Below, in pieces: positions 28,434 through 35,675 of a stretch of DNA of 64,000 bases. Both the position numbers and the translations under genes were made by a program. How positions within the stretch are numbered: the first letter of the stretch is position 1; every line of letters begins with the position of its first letter. Source of the stretch: Microbacterium keratanolyticum (GTDB lineage: Bacteria > Actinomycetota > Actinomycetes > Actinomycetales > Microbacteriaceae); contig NZ_JAFBBQ010000001.1 of assembly GCF_016907255.1 (NCBI RefSeq), forward strand, positions 248,001-312,000. Direction: 5' to 3'. The notes under the pieces are model-generated. The model was not told the DNA's origin. It saw nothing but the letters and a program-made list of their open reading frames with translations, and searched no databases.

Positions 28434-28586
28434 ATGACAGACTCACACACCGAGCGAGATGACCAGCGCGCTGTCAACGCCGAGGGCACCGATCCGGACA
28501 TCGTGACGGACCCGGATCCGGAAGAACGCGAAGACCAGCAGCGGAACCCGGAGGAGCGCGACGACGACGCATCGATGGAGAGCTGA
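28434..28586 (+). CDS. Small acidic hydrophilic protein (50 aa)
   Basis: MTDSHTERDDQRAVNAEGTD begins a 50-residue product with about 19 acidic residues and repeated D-P-D/E-E-R blocks. A very strong GAAGGAGG lies 5 nt before the ATG. The open frame extends upstream, but only this start has a ribosome-binding site. It is probably disordered. A strong hairpin follows. Similar in character to the 49-residue protein at 26562 but not obviously homologous. Confidence 0.72.
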   Translation: MTDSHTERDDQRAVNAEGTDPDIVTDPDPEEREDQQRNPEERDDDASMES

Positions 28587-28596
28587 GTCGCACCCC

Positions 28597-28632
28597 GACG
28601 CCGCCCTTGCGCCAACACGCAAGGGCGGCGTC
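28597..28632 (+). terminator. Strong hairpin after acidic-protein gene
   Basis: A perfect 15-bp stem, GACGCCGCCCTTGCG with its complement, has a CCAACA loop and starts 10 nt after the stop. There is no U-tract. Confidence 0.75.
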
Positions 28633-28718
28633 GCCTCTGCGGGGCGGTGACTGCGCGATGACTCGGCTGCCGCAACGATGGCCACTGCACCCGTTTGGCA
28701 CCCGCAGAGTCACGCCGC

Positions 28719-28724
28719 TAGCGT
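28719..28724 (+). promoter_or_regulatory. Leaderless -10 box of serine hydrolase gene
   Basis: TAGCGT, 7 nt before the ATG at 28732; no Shine-Dalgarno. Confidence 0.6.
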
Positions 28725-28731
28725 GAGTTTC

Positions 28732-29727
28732 ATGCCCACGGATCCGATCTCTGCCCTTCACAATGCCGCGCTGCGGACCGGATTCAGCGGAGTCATCCGC
28801 ATCGATCGTCCCGGCGAAGACGTGTTCGTCGAGGCGTATGGGTTCGCAGATCGCGCGCGCCGACAGCGGATGACCATCGCTCATCGATGCGGACTCGCCA
28901 GCGTGTCGAAGGGGTTCACCGCGCTGGCTGTGGGAGCCCTCATCGATGACGGTGTTCTCTCCTTCGAGAGCCGCGCTCGTGACATGCTCGGCGCAGATCT
29001 TCCTCTCGTGCATGACGACGTGACGGTCGGACATCTCCTCGCCCACACCTCGGGCATCGGGGACTATCTTGACGAAGCCCATGGCGAGATCACCGACTAC
29101 ATCTTCGATCGCCCGCTGCATCTCTTCGACTCGACGGAGGCATTCCTGCCGGTACTGGACGGCCACCCCCAAGTGAGCACCCCCGGCTCGGGCTTCACCT
29201 ACTGCAACAGCGGGTTCGTCGTTCTGGCGCTGGTAGCCGAGCGCGCATCCGGGGTCCCCTTTCATGAACTGGTATCGACGCGGGTTTTCGCGCCGGCCGG
29301 GATGGCCGACACCGGCTATCCCCGAGCAGACGAGATCGCAGGCGACATGGCGCTCGGTTATCTGGACGAGCGCGGTGACCGAACGAACGTGTTCCACCTC
29401 CCCGTTCGCGGCAGCGGCGACGGCGGCGCGTTCACCACAGTCGCCGATCTCGCACTCTTCTGGACGGCACTGTTCGCGGGCAAGGTCGTGTCGGACTCCA
29501 CTCGGGATTCGCTGACGAGCGCTCTGAACCACGTGCCGAGCGAGCGGATGCGCTATGGGCGCGGTTTCTGGCGCGGGTGGGAATCCGATGCCGTGATCCT
29601 GGAGGGGTACGACGCGGGCGTGTCCGCGCGCACCTGGCACGATCCGTCGTCCGGCGTCACCGGCTCGATCATCGCAAACACCTCAGAAGGCGCGTGGCCC
29701 GTCATCGCTGCGCTCGACTGGTCCTGA
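28732..29727 (+). CDS. Beta-lactamase-fold serine hydrolase (class C/ESTHER VIII type)
   Basis: A 331-residue protein of the serine beta-lactamase-like superfamily. S57-V-S-K60 is the SxxK nucleophile motif (CGLASVSKGFTAL) and Y157-C-N is the YxN motif (GFTYCNSGFV). LLAHTSGIGDYL is a common landmark of the family. No signal peptide is seen, so it is probably cytoplasmic, acting as an esterase or D-amino-acid peptidase rather than a resistance enzyme. The ATG at 28732 is used because it follows the leaderless -10 box. Monocistronic. Confidence 0.9.
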   Translation: MPTDPISALHNAALRTGFSGVIRIDRPGEDVFVEAYGFADRARRQRMTIAHRCGLASVSKGFTALAVGALIDDGVLSFESRARDMLGADLPLVHDDVTVGHLLAHTSGIGDYLDEAHGEITDYIFDRPLHLFDSTEAFLPVLDGHPQVSTPGSGFTYCNSGFVVLALVAERASGVPFHELVSTRVFAPAGMADTGYPRADEIAGDMALGYLDERGDRTNVFHLPVRGSGDGGAFTTVADLALFWTALFAGKVVSDSTRDSLTSALNHVPSERMRYGRGFWRGWESDAVILEGYDAGVSARTWHDPSSGVTGSIIANTSEGAWPVIAALDWS

Positions 29728-29748
29728 GTGCAAGCCCCGGTCGTCGAG

Positions 29749-30534
29749 TTATGCGGGCGTGAAGATCTGACCGACGGGCTCGCGCTTTTCGGCCTGGAAA
29801 CGGTCTTCGGTGCGTCCGCGAGCCCAGTAGCCCGAGATCGACACCTGTGCGCGTTCGAGTCCGCGCTCATCGAACAGCACACGCCGAAGTGACTTCATCG
29901 ACTCGCGCTCCCCATGGACGAAGACGTCGACGCGCCCCTCCTTCCACGCAGCACCTCGCACTGCGTCGGCGAGCTGGTCGACCCCGTGTTCGGGGTCGAT
30001 GATCCAGTGCACCTCGACTCCATCCGGCGCGTTGAGCGGAAGAATCGCGTCCTCCGAGCTGACCTCGATGTAGGCGATGCCCACTGCATCCGCCGGTAGA
30101 GCGTCCAACGCTGCGGCGATCGCGGGTAGTGCTGCCAGATCTCCGGCGAGGAGGTACCACTCGGCGTCCGGGTTCGGCGCATAGCCGCCGCCAGGACCGA
30201 GCAGACTCAACGTCGCGCCAGGGCCAGCGTTCGCAGCCCACGGCCCCGCCAGGCCCTCATCTCCGTGGACGACAAAGTCAACGTCGAGGGTGTGCGCGAC
30301 GTGATCGACGCGTCGGATCGTGTAGGTGCGCGTCACGGGGCGCGATTCCGGTGGCGGCGTCGTGAACATCAGCTTCACGTACTTGTCGGTCTCGACGCGA
30401 TCTTCGAAATCAGCGAACCCTGCCCCACCGAACGTCACGCGCACAAGATGCGGACTCAGCGTCTTCGTGGCGACGACCTCAAGCTCGATGCTGGGGCGGG
30501 TGGTGCGGGGCGAGGTGCGTGATGAAATGGCCAC
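29749..30534 (-). CDS. Siderophore-interacting FAD-binding protein
   Basis: A 261-residue protein of the SIP/ViuB family, which reduces ferric siderophores in the cytoplasm using FAD and NAD(P)H. LSPHLVRVTFGGAGFADF, the RTYTIRRVD FAD-binding motif, VVHGDEGLAGPWAANAGPG and LAGDLAALPAIAAALDALP fit. The start is GTG at 30534, 7 nt after a TAGCGT box, so leaderless. A perfect iron-box-like dyad lies just upstream, so expression should rise under iron limitation. No other siderophore gene is in the window. Confidence 0.93.
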   Translation of the reverse strand: MAISSRTSPRTTRPSIELEVVATKTLSPHLVRVTFGGAGFADFEDRVETDKYVKLMFTTPPPESRPVTRTYTIRRVDHVAHTLDVDFVVHGDEGLAGPWAANAGPGATLSLLGPGGGYAPNPDAEWYLLAGDLAALPAIAAALDALPADAVGIAYIEVSSEDAILPLNAPDGVEVHWIIDPEHGVDQLADAVRGAAWKEGRVDVFVHGERESMKSLRRVLFDERGLERAQVSISGYWARGRTEDRFQAEKREPVGQIFTPA

Positions 30535-30541
30535 CTGCCCT

Positions 30542-30547
30542 ACGCTA
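30542..30547 (-). promoter_or_regulatory. Leaderless -10 box of siderophore-interacting gene
   Basis: TAGCGT, 7 nt before the GTG. The iron box lies 10 bp further upstream, over the -35 region. Confidence 0.65.
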
Positions 30548-30557
30548 CCCGCGAACC

Positions 30558-30571
30558 TTAGGTAAACCTAA
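30558..30571. promoter_or_regulatory. IdeR/DtxR-type iron box
   Basis: TTAGGTAAACCTAA is a perfect dyad (TTAGGT-AA-ACCTAA) that matches the half-sites of the actinobacterial iron-repressor consensus. It covers the -35 region of the adjacent gene, which fits repression by Fe-bound IdeR/DmdR. Confidence 0.85.
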
Positions 30572-30640
30572 CCATCTTCAACACGTGCGGCAACATCCGG
30601 GGCTGACGCGCCATCCACCTACCGAGCGGAACGAAAGAAA

Positions 30641-30676
30641 CCCCGCGATCTCTCACTTTCGTAAGGGATCGCGGGG
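30641..30676 (-). terminator. Terminator of ssrA
   Basis: CCCCGCGATCCCT pairs with AGAGATCGCGGGG (one mismatch or wobble), followed on the minus strand by TTTCTTTC. Located downstream of the tmRNA 3' end. Confidence 0.88.
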
Positions 30677-30684
30677 CTCTCCAC

Positions 30685-30697
30685 AGTGACAACGGTT
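30685..30697 (-). repeat. 3' arm of inverted repeat flanking ssrA
   Basis: In the transcript this reads AACCGUUGUCACU and begins 2 nt after the mature tmRNA 3' end. It is perfectly complementary to the 5' arm at 31086-31098. Confidence 0.8.
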
Positions 30698-30699
30698 AG

Positions 30700-31067
30700 T
30701 GGAGCTGGGGGGAATCGAACCCCCGTCCAACGCTGAGTCTCCGCGTCTTCTCCGGGCGCAGTCTGTGAAAGCGTTCTGCTCGGCTCCGACCTTTGTCACA
30801 GACACCTAAGTCGACAAGCCCAGCCTGGGAGAAGTCCCACGTGACGTCCAGACGCCATCACGCAGCAAGATTCCTAGATGACGCCAGGATCCGTATCGGA
30901 ATCACATACGGCCTGACGGACTATCGGGCTCGCTTATGCAGCGAGGGCGAAGTCAGTGCGCTTGGAGTTGGCACTTATTGTTTTTGCAGAGATCGTTTAC
31001 GAGATAACCCTGCATCCTCGGCCCGCTTCTCGTGGATTCACAGGCGCTGTCGAAACCGATCAGCCCC
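30700..31067 (-). ncRNA. ssrA: tmRNA (ssrA)
   Basis: A 368-nt transfer-messenger RNA. The tRNA-like ends pair GGGGCTG with CAGCTCC, discriminator A, and the T-arm is ACGGGGGTTCGATTCCCCCC. The tag reading frame starts at the GCA codon (30985-30987) and ends with TAA at 30934-30936, encoding AKTISANSKRTDFALAA, whose ALAA end directs proteolysis. Pseudoknot-forming GC segments follow. CCA is not encoded. It works with SmpB to rescue stalled ribosomes. Confidence 0.97.
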
Positions 31068-31085
31068 GTGGTCTTCTTTCGAAGG

Positions 31086-31098
31086 AACCGTTGTCACT
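31086..31098 (-). repeat. 5' arm of inverted repeat flanking ssrA
   Basis: In the transcript this reads AGUGACAACGGUU and lies 18 nt before the mature 5' end. The 18-nt spacer contains a CUUC-GAAA-GAAG mini-hairpin with a GNRA loop. Confidence 0.8.
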
Positions 31099-31197
31099 CT
31101 GTGGATTTATCAACTCGGATGCCGCGTGGCTTCCGAGCATCTCAGACTACAACGTTCCCGCCACCAAAGCCATTCCCGTGCTTTCACCGTGCTGGCG

Positions 31198-31203
31198 TAG
31201 AGT
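31198..31203 (+). promoter_or_regulatory. Leaderless -10 box of SIMPL gene
   Basis: TAGAGT, 6 nt before the ATG at 31210; no Shine-Dalgarno. Confidence 0.65.
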
Positions 31204-31209
31204 CGCGGC

Positions 31210-31878
31210 ATGAGCGATGTCACCATCACCGTCCGAGGCGAGAACGAGGTGCGCGTCGCACCCGAACGCGCCACCATCCAGGCTGTTGTTCGCGCCGAAG
31301 GGCCCGACCGCGCAGCCGTGGTCGAGACAGCTCTGCGACTGGCAGAGCCGCTGCGTGCCAGCATCACCGAGCGAGTCGAAGCGGAAACGATCGCGGAGTG
31401 GTCGAGCAAGCGACTGTCCGTGCGCGCCGAGCGCCCCTGGAACAACGAAGGCAAGCGCCTTGCGCCGGTGTACTACGCCAGCGTGGACTTCACCGCGACG
31501 TTCGTGGACGCCTCGGAGCTGTCCGTCTGGGTCTCCGACGTCTCCCCCTGGGAGGGCATCGAGATCGGCTGGGTGAACTGGCATCTGACACCGGAGACCC
31601 GCGCACGCGTGGAGCGTGAGGTCGCGGCCTCAGCGGTCGGCGTCGCGGTCGCGCGAGCGACGGCCTATGCCGAAGCTCTCGGGCTGGAGAGCATCACCCC
31701 GTCGGAGATCGCGGATGTCGGTCTCATCTCGAGCGGGCAGCCCTCCCCCACGGCTCCGATGATGATGAAGGCACGCGGCGCCGCGTTCGCCTCGGCCGAC
31801 TCCGCGCCTGTGATGCAATACGAGCCCGAGGACATCACGATCAGCGCGACCGTCGAAGCGCGATTCTCGGCGCACTGA
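31210..31878 (+). CDS. SIMPL domain-containing protein
   Basis: A 222-residue protein of the SIMPL/DUF541 family: N-terminal TITVRGENEVRVAPERATIQ, the middle TARVEREVAASAVGVAVARA-like helix and the C-terminal EPEDITISATVEARFSA strand. No signal peptide, whereas many family members are periplasmic, so this version is probably cytoplasmic. The role of the family is poorly defined. Leaderless, monocistronic, ending at a perfect terminator. Confidence 0.88.
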   Translation: MSDVTITVRGENEVRVAPERATIQAVVRAEGPDRAAVVETALRLAEPLRASITERVEAETIAEWSSKRLSVRAERPWNNEGKRLAPVYYASVDFTATFVDASELSVWVSDVSPWEGIEIGWVNWHLTPETRARVEREVAASAVGVAVARATAYAEALGLESITPSEIADVGLISSGQPSPTAPMMMKARGAAFASADSAPVMQYEPEDITISATVEARFSAH

Positions 31879-31882
31879 CGTC

Positions 31883-31922
31883 GAAGAAGCCCGCCCGGTG
31901 CGAACACCGGGCGGGCTTCTTC
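31883..31922. terminator. Bidirectional terminator
   Basis: A perfect 18-bp stem with loop CGAA; CTTCTTC follows the stem on both strands. It separates the SIMPL gene from the copper operon. Confidence 0.92.
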
Positions 31923-31928
31923 ACGCGC

Positions 31929-32048
31929 TCAGGAGGCGCAGCAGGAGGAGCCGGAGGTGACCTCAGCGCTCGCTGCCTGAGCAGTGGTGCTGCAGCAGCT
32001 GGCCTCGGCCGCGACAATCGGAAGCTCGGTGACAGGTGTGTTGCTCAT
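31929..32048 (-). CDS. Tiny Cys-Cys peptide, putative copper-binding
   Basis: A 39-residue ORF at the end of the copper operon: MSNTPVTELPIVAAEASCCS and the remainder with SGSSCCAS. Two vicinal Cys pairs (C18-C19, C36-C37) sit in Ser/Ala-rich context, and there are no Lys or Arg residues. AAAGGAA is 7-8 nt before the ATG, which lies 31 nt after the copA stop. Position suggests a metal-binding or chaperone peptide; a modified-peptide precursor is a less likely alternative because no modifying enzyme is nearby. A longer frame on this strand runs antisense-like into copA and is not used. Confidence 0.7.
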   Translation of the reverse strand: MSNTPVTELPIVAAEASCCSTTAQAASAEVTSGSSCCAS

Positions 32049-32079
32049 GGGTGGTTCCTTTCGGTGGAGGGATGGATGT

Positions 32080-34353
32080 TCAGGCGGATGTCTTCGCAAT
32101 GCTGCGGAAGCCCCGCAGACGAAGGCTGTTGCCGACGACGAACACGCTGGACAGCGCCATAGCCGCGCCGGCGAGCATCGGGTTGAGAAGCCCCAGTGCC
32201 GCAATCGGAATGGCCGCCACGTTGTAGGCGAAGGCCCAGAAGAGGTTCGATTTGATCGTGCCGAGGGTTCTGCGCGAGAGACGGATCGCATCGACCGCGC
32301 TGCGCAGGTCGCCGCGCACGAGTGTGATGTCGGATGCTTCGATCGCGACGTCCGTCCCCGTGCCCATGGCCAACCCGAGGTCAGCCTGCGCGAGAGCAGG
32401 GGCGTCATTGACGCCATCGCCGACCATTGCGACGACCTTCCCTTCGCTCTGGAGGCGTGTGACGACCGCGACCTTTTCCTGTGGCAGGACCTCGGCGATC
32501 ACCTCATCGATGCCCACCTCGGCGGCGATTCGCTGAGCGACCGCGCTGTTATCGCCGGTGAGCAGCACGGGCGTGAGCCCCAGCGCCTTCATCTGGGCGA
32601 TCGCCTCGGCGCTGGTGGGTTTCACAGTGTCAGCGACGACCAGGACCCCGCGAGCAGCGCCGTCCCAGCCGACGGCCACGACTGTCTTACCGTCCGCTTC
32701 CGCCGCGGCCTTGGCCCGTCCGACCTCGACACTCAGGTGCTGTGACCAATCGGAGAGCAGGCTCTCCCGACCGACGAGCGCGGCACGACCCTCGACGATG
32801 CCCTGAACGCCCTTGCCCTCGATGTTCGCGAAGCTCTCGACCTCGGGGAGCCCGCCCAGTTCCTGCGTCGCGGCTTTCGCGATCGCCTGAGCGATCGGGT
32901 GCTCGGAGGCGTCCTCCAGCGCTCCGGCGATGCGGAGGAGCTCCTCGCGCACCGTGCCTTGCTCGACGATCACGTCGACCAGCGTCATCTTGCCGCTCGT
33001 CACAGTCCCCGTCTTGTCGAGAACAATCGTGTCGACCTTCCGCGTGGATTCGAGGATCTCCGGGCCCTTGATCAGGATGCCCAGTTGTGCTCCGCGACCG
33101 GTGCCGACGAGGAGCGCCGTCGGCGTCGCCAATCCCAGAGCACAGGGGCAGGCAATCACAAGCACGGCGACGGCGGCGGTGAAGGCCGCGGCGACCGGGA
33201 AGCCGGCGCCCAGCCATCCGCCGAGAGTGATCGCCGCGATCACGATCACGATGGGCACGAAGATTCCGGAGATGCGGTCTGCAAGGCGCTGCACCTCGGC
33301 TTTGCCGGTCTGCGCGTCCTCGACCATCCGCGCCATCTGCGCGAGCTGCGTGTCCGAGCCGACGCGCGTGGCCCGCACAACCAGCCGCCCGCCTGCATTG
33401 ACGGTTGCTCCCGCGACGGCATCGCCCGCGCTCACTTCGACCGGTACGGACTCTCCGGTCAGCATGGACGCGTCGACGGCGGACGCACCGGACACCACGA
33501 CACCGTCCGTGGCGATCTTCTCGCCGGGCCGCACGATGAACTCATCCCCGACTGTCAGATCCTCGACGGGGATCTTCGTCTCGACACCGTCCCGCAGGAC
33601 GGCGACCTCTTTCGCGCCGAGTTCGAGCAACGCACGCAGCGCGGCGCCGGCCTGACGCTTGGAGCGCTTCTCGAAGTAGCGTCCGGCCAGGATGAACATC
33701 GTGACCCCTGCCCCGACCTCAAGGTAGATGTTCGCGGCGCCATCGGAGGGCGCAAGTGCGAACTCGAAGCCGTGGGTCATCCCGGGCGTTCCCGCGGTGC
33801 CCAGGAACAGCGCGTACAACGACCACAGGAATGCTGCGGAGGTACCCATCGAGATGAGCGTGTCCATCGTTGCAGCGCCGTGGCGCAGATTGATCCAGGC
33901 AGCTTTGTGGAACGGCCACGCACCCCAGACGATCACAGGAGCGGCCAGTGCGAGCGAGGCCCACTGCCAGTAGGTGAACTGGAGCGCCGGGATCATCGCC
34001 ACCGCGATCACCGGCACGGTGAGAATGATCGACCCGATGAGGCGATGGCGGAGCGTGTCCAGCTCGGGGTCCGCATCGTCCTTGCCATCGTCGCGTCGGG
34101 AGTCCTGTCGCGCCGGTGTCGGCAGGGCCGCGGAGTATCCTGTCTTCTCGACTTCGGCGATCAGAAGCGCCGGGTCGTAGCCCTCGGGAACCGAGACCTT
34201 CGCCTTCTCGGTCGCGTAATTGACCGTCGCGGCGACGCCATCGAGCTTGTTCAGCTTCTTCTCGATGCGCATTGCACAGGATGCACAGGTCATCCCCCCG
34301 ATCTCCAGCTCGACGCTCGAGACGGGAATCGGCGTTGCTGCCGTCGTGCTCAT
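32080..34353 (-). CDS. copA: Copper-translocating P1B-type ATPase
   Basis: A 757-residue Cu(I) export ATPase. One N-terminal HMA domain (GGMTCASC, C23/C26), six helices before the A-domain TGES motif ([14 protein letters not shown]), CPCAL near residue 400, DKTGT near 444, SEHP near 483 and [12 protein letters not shown] near 645. The last helices carry YN ([12 protein letters not shown]) and MxxSS ([15 protein letters not shown]), the Cu(I) signature. The ATG at 34353 is preceded by AAGGAA; the longer frame to 34695 lies inside the next gene's reverse frames and lacks HMA similarity. Third gene of the copZ operon. Confidence 0.97.
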   Translation of the reverse strand: MSTTAATPIPVSSVELEIGGMTCASCAMRIEKKLNKLDGVAATVNYATEKAKVSVPEGYDPALLIAEVEKTGYSAALPTPARQDSRRDDGKDDADPELDTLRHRLIGSIILTVPVIAVAMIPALQFTYWQWASLALAAPVIVWGAWPFHKAAWINLRHGAATMDTLISMGTSAAFLWSLYALFLGTAGTPGMTHGFEFALAPSDGAANIYLEVGAGVTMFILAGRYFEKRSKRQAGAALRALLELGAKEVAVLRDGVETKIPVEDLTVGDEFIVRPGEKIATDGVVVSGASAVDASMLTGESVPVEVSAGDAVAGATVNAGGRLVVRATRVGSDTQLAQMARMVEDAQTGKAEVQRLADRISGIFVPIVIVIAAITLGGWLGAGFPVAAAFTAAVAVLVIACPCALGLATPTALLVGTGRGAQLGILIKGPEILESTRKVDTIVLDKTGTVTSGKMTLVDVIVEQGTVREELLRIAGALEDASEHPIAQAIAKAATQELGGLPEVESFANIEGKGVQGIVEGRAALVGRESLLSDWSQHLSVEVGRAKAAAEADGKTVVAVGWDGAARGVLVVADTVKPTSAEAIAQMKALGLTPVLLTGDNSAVAQRIAAEVGIDEVIAEVLPQEKVAVVTRLQSEGKVVAMVGDGVNDAPALAQADLGLAMGTGTDVAIEASDITLVRGDLRSAVDAIRLSRRTLGTIKSNLFWAFAYNVAAIPIAALGLLNPMLAGAAMALSSVFVVGNSLRLRGFRSIAKTSA

Positions 34354-34405
34354 GATCTTCCTTCTTCTGAACGGATCAGGGACTGCTCCCTGCTCACGGA
34401 TTGTC

Positions 34406-35338
34406 TCAGTGTGCGTGCGACTCTTCGTCGGCTGCGTCTCCGGGATCGACGTCCGTGCTGTCGACCACGAAAGCCGCGGTGTGCACGTCACCGTCCACCT
34501 GGAAGTCCAGATACAGCAGGTACCGACCTGCCGTCGGCGCCTCCGCCATGAATGTGATCTCCGGCCCGGAGCTCTCCCCGGCCTTCGCCGCATCGCCGTC
34601 GGCGTGCACGTGCAGGTACGCGAGATCACCCTCACGCAGTGCGACCAGGTGGCCGAATGCCCCCAGGTACGGCTCAAGCGTGGTGACGGGCTCACCTGCG
34701 CGGGTGACGGAGAGCGTCAGCTCGGATGCACGCCCCGGGACGAGCTCGCCCTCAAGCGCGACCTCGAAGTCGTCGACGACGGCGTGAGAAGAGGGCGCGG
34801 ATGCCACCGGACGGAACTCTCCGGCAACGTGGACCGTCGTCGTCAAGGTGATCCCCGGCGACTGGGCACTCTTCGGCGTGAAGTCTGCGTAGACGCGATA
34901 CGTACCCGCCTGCGCCCAGACCCAGGGTGCAGACCAGACGCCCGTCTGCATGTCGAGAACGGGATGCACGTGACGGAACTCCTGCCCGTCGCTGCGCACC
35001 ACGATGAGGTGCAGCTGCTTCTCGTGCGCGGTTGCATAGTCCGTCAGGGGCACTCCCTGCTGGTTGCGGATCTCGAAGCGGAGCTCCCCGTCGACGGCCG
35101 GCACCTCCGGCGCCTGCACCGCCGCCAGCACGTATCCGCGCGACGAGGAAGAGAGACCCGGAAGCGCTTCACTCTGAACCTCCGGAGCTGTGGTCATACC
35201 TGCGTGTTCGTTCATGTCTGTCTCCTGCCAGGTCTCTGCCGCCGTGGCGGGGACGACGGCGGCCGCGATGCCGAAGGCACCCGCGAAAGCGACCGCGACC
35301 CCTGCGGCGTACGCGACCAGCCGTCCCCCGGCGTTCAT
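34406..35338 (-). CDS. Exported His-rich copper-operon protein
   Basis: A 310-residue exported or membrane-anchored protein: an N-terminal hydrophobic signal ([20 protein letters not shown], then [11 protein letters not shown]), followed by beta-rich domains. Histidines cluster in [33 protein letters not shown] and the terminal EESHAH. This resembles secreted actinobacterial proteins found next to copA that are thought to bind metal, but the family function is unproven. Its start overlaps the copZ stop by 1 nt (TGATG). The product probably handles copper outside the membrane. Confidence 0.8.
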   Translation of the reverse strand: MNAGGRLVAYAAGVAVAFAGAFGIAAAVVPATAAETWQETDMNEHAGMTTAPEVQSEALPGLSSSSRGYVLAAVQAPEVPAVDGELRFEIRNQQGVPLTDYATAHEKQLHLIVVRSDGQEFRHVHPVLDMQTGVWSAPWVWAQAGTYRVYADFTPKSAQSPGITLTTTVHVAGEFRPVASAPSSHAVVDDFEVALEGELVPGRASELTLSVTRAGEPVTTLEPYLGAFGHLVALREGDLAYLHVHADGDAAKAGESSGPEITFMAEAPTAGRYLLYLDFQVDGDVHTAAFVVDSTDVDPGDAADEESHAH

Positions 35339-35547
35339 CAGGCTCGCACCGCCGAGTAGCCGGCCTCTTCGACCGCGGCCAGAACGTCGCTGTCATCGAG
35401 CGCCTTCTCGGCGGTCACTACAAGACGCCCCGTCTTGGCGGAGACATCCACGCTCTCAACACCGGCGATCTGCTCGACTTCTTCGCGGACCGACATCTCA
35501 CAGTGCCCGCACGTCATCCCGGTGACCTGGTACTCCGTCGTCGACAT
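35338..35547 (-). CDS. copZ: Copper chaperone, HMA domain
   Basis: A 69-residue HMA protein with GMTCGHC (C13, C16) directly after the first strand and the ferredoxin-like pattern SVREEVEQIAGVESVDVSA. It probably delivers Cu(I) to CopA. AAGGAG lies 7 nt before the ATG. It is the first gene of the operon, behind two CsoR-like boxes. Confidence 0.95.
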   Translation of the reverse strand: MSTTEYQVTGMTCGHCEMSVREEVEQIAGVESVDVSAKTGRLVVTAEKALDDSDVLAAVEEAGYSAVRA

Positions 35548-35568
35548 CGCGATTCTCCTTCATCCTGG

Positions 35569-35585
35569 ATACCCCCAGTGGGTAT
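35569..35585. promoter_or_regulatory. CsoR-type operator, downstream box
   Basis: ATACCCCCAGTGGGTAT: perfect arms ATACCC/GGGTAT with a 5-nt spacer, in the transcribed leader of copZ. This matches the GC-rich TACCC...GGGTA dyads bound by copper-sensing CsoR. Confidence 0.8.
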
Positions 35586-35591
35586 GCACTC

Positions 35592-35597
35592 AGTGTA
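35592..35597 (-). promoter_or_regulatory. -10 box of the copZ operon
   Basis: TACACT on the minus strand, placed between the two CsoR-like boxes. It puts the transcript start about 35-40 nt before the ATG. Confidence 0.5.
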
Positions 35598-35601
35598 ACC
35601 C

Positions 35602-35618
35602 ATACCCACCGGGGGTAT
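35602..35618. promoter_or_regulatory. CsoR-type operator, upstream box
   Basis: ATACCCACCGGGGGTAT: perfect arms ATACCC/GGGTAT with a 5-nt spacer, covering the -10/-35 spacer region of the copZ promoter. Confidence 0.8.
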
Positions 35619-35628
35619 TCCAGATTTG

Positions 35629-35672
35629 ATGAAAAAGAAGGGTCTCGCACGCTGGCGCGAGATCAAAGACCC
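35629..35672 (-). terminator. Terminator of hflX
   Basis: TCTCGC/GCGAGA (or the competing outer GGGTCT/AGACCC) pairs immediately after the hflX stop. On the minus strand it is followed by TTCTTTTTC. Confidence 0.65.
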
Positions 35673-35675
35673 CGA

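Noticed and set aside
28732-29727. Beta-lactam resistance enzyme
   Set aside because: No signal peptide and sequence style of cytoplasmic esterase/peptidase relatives; SxxK and YxN alone do not indicate resistance.
30793-31200. Open frames across the tmRNA gene
   Set aside because: The region is explained by ssrA: tRNA-like ends, tag frame and terminator.
31929-32048. Cys-Cys peptide as a thiopeptide precursor
   Set aside because: No cyclodehydratase, dehydratase or protease gene nearby; the copper context is the better explanation, though not proven.
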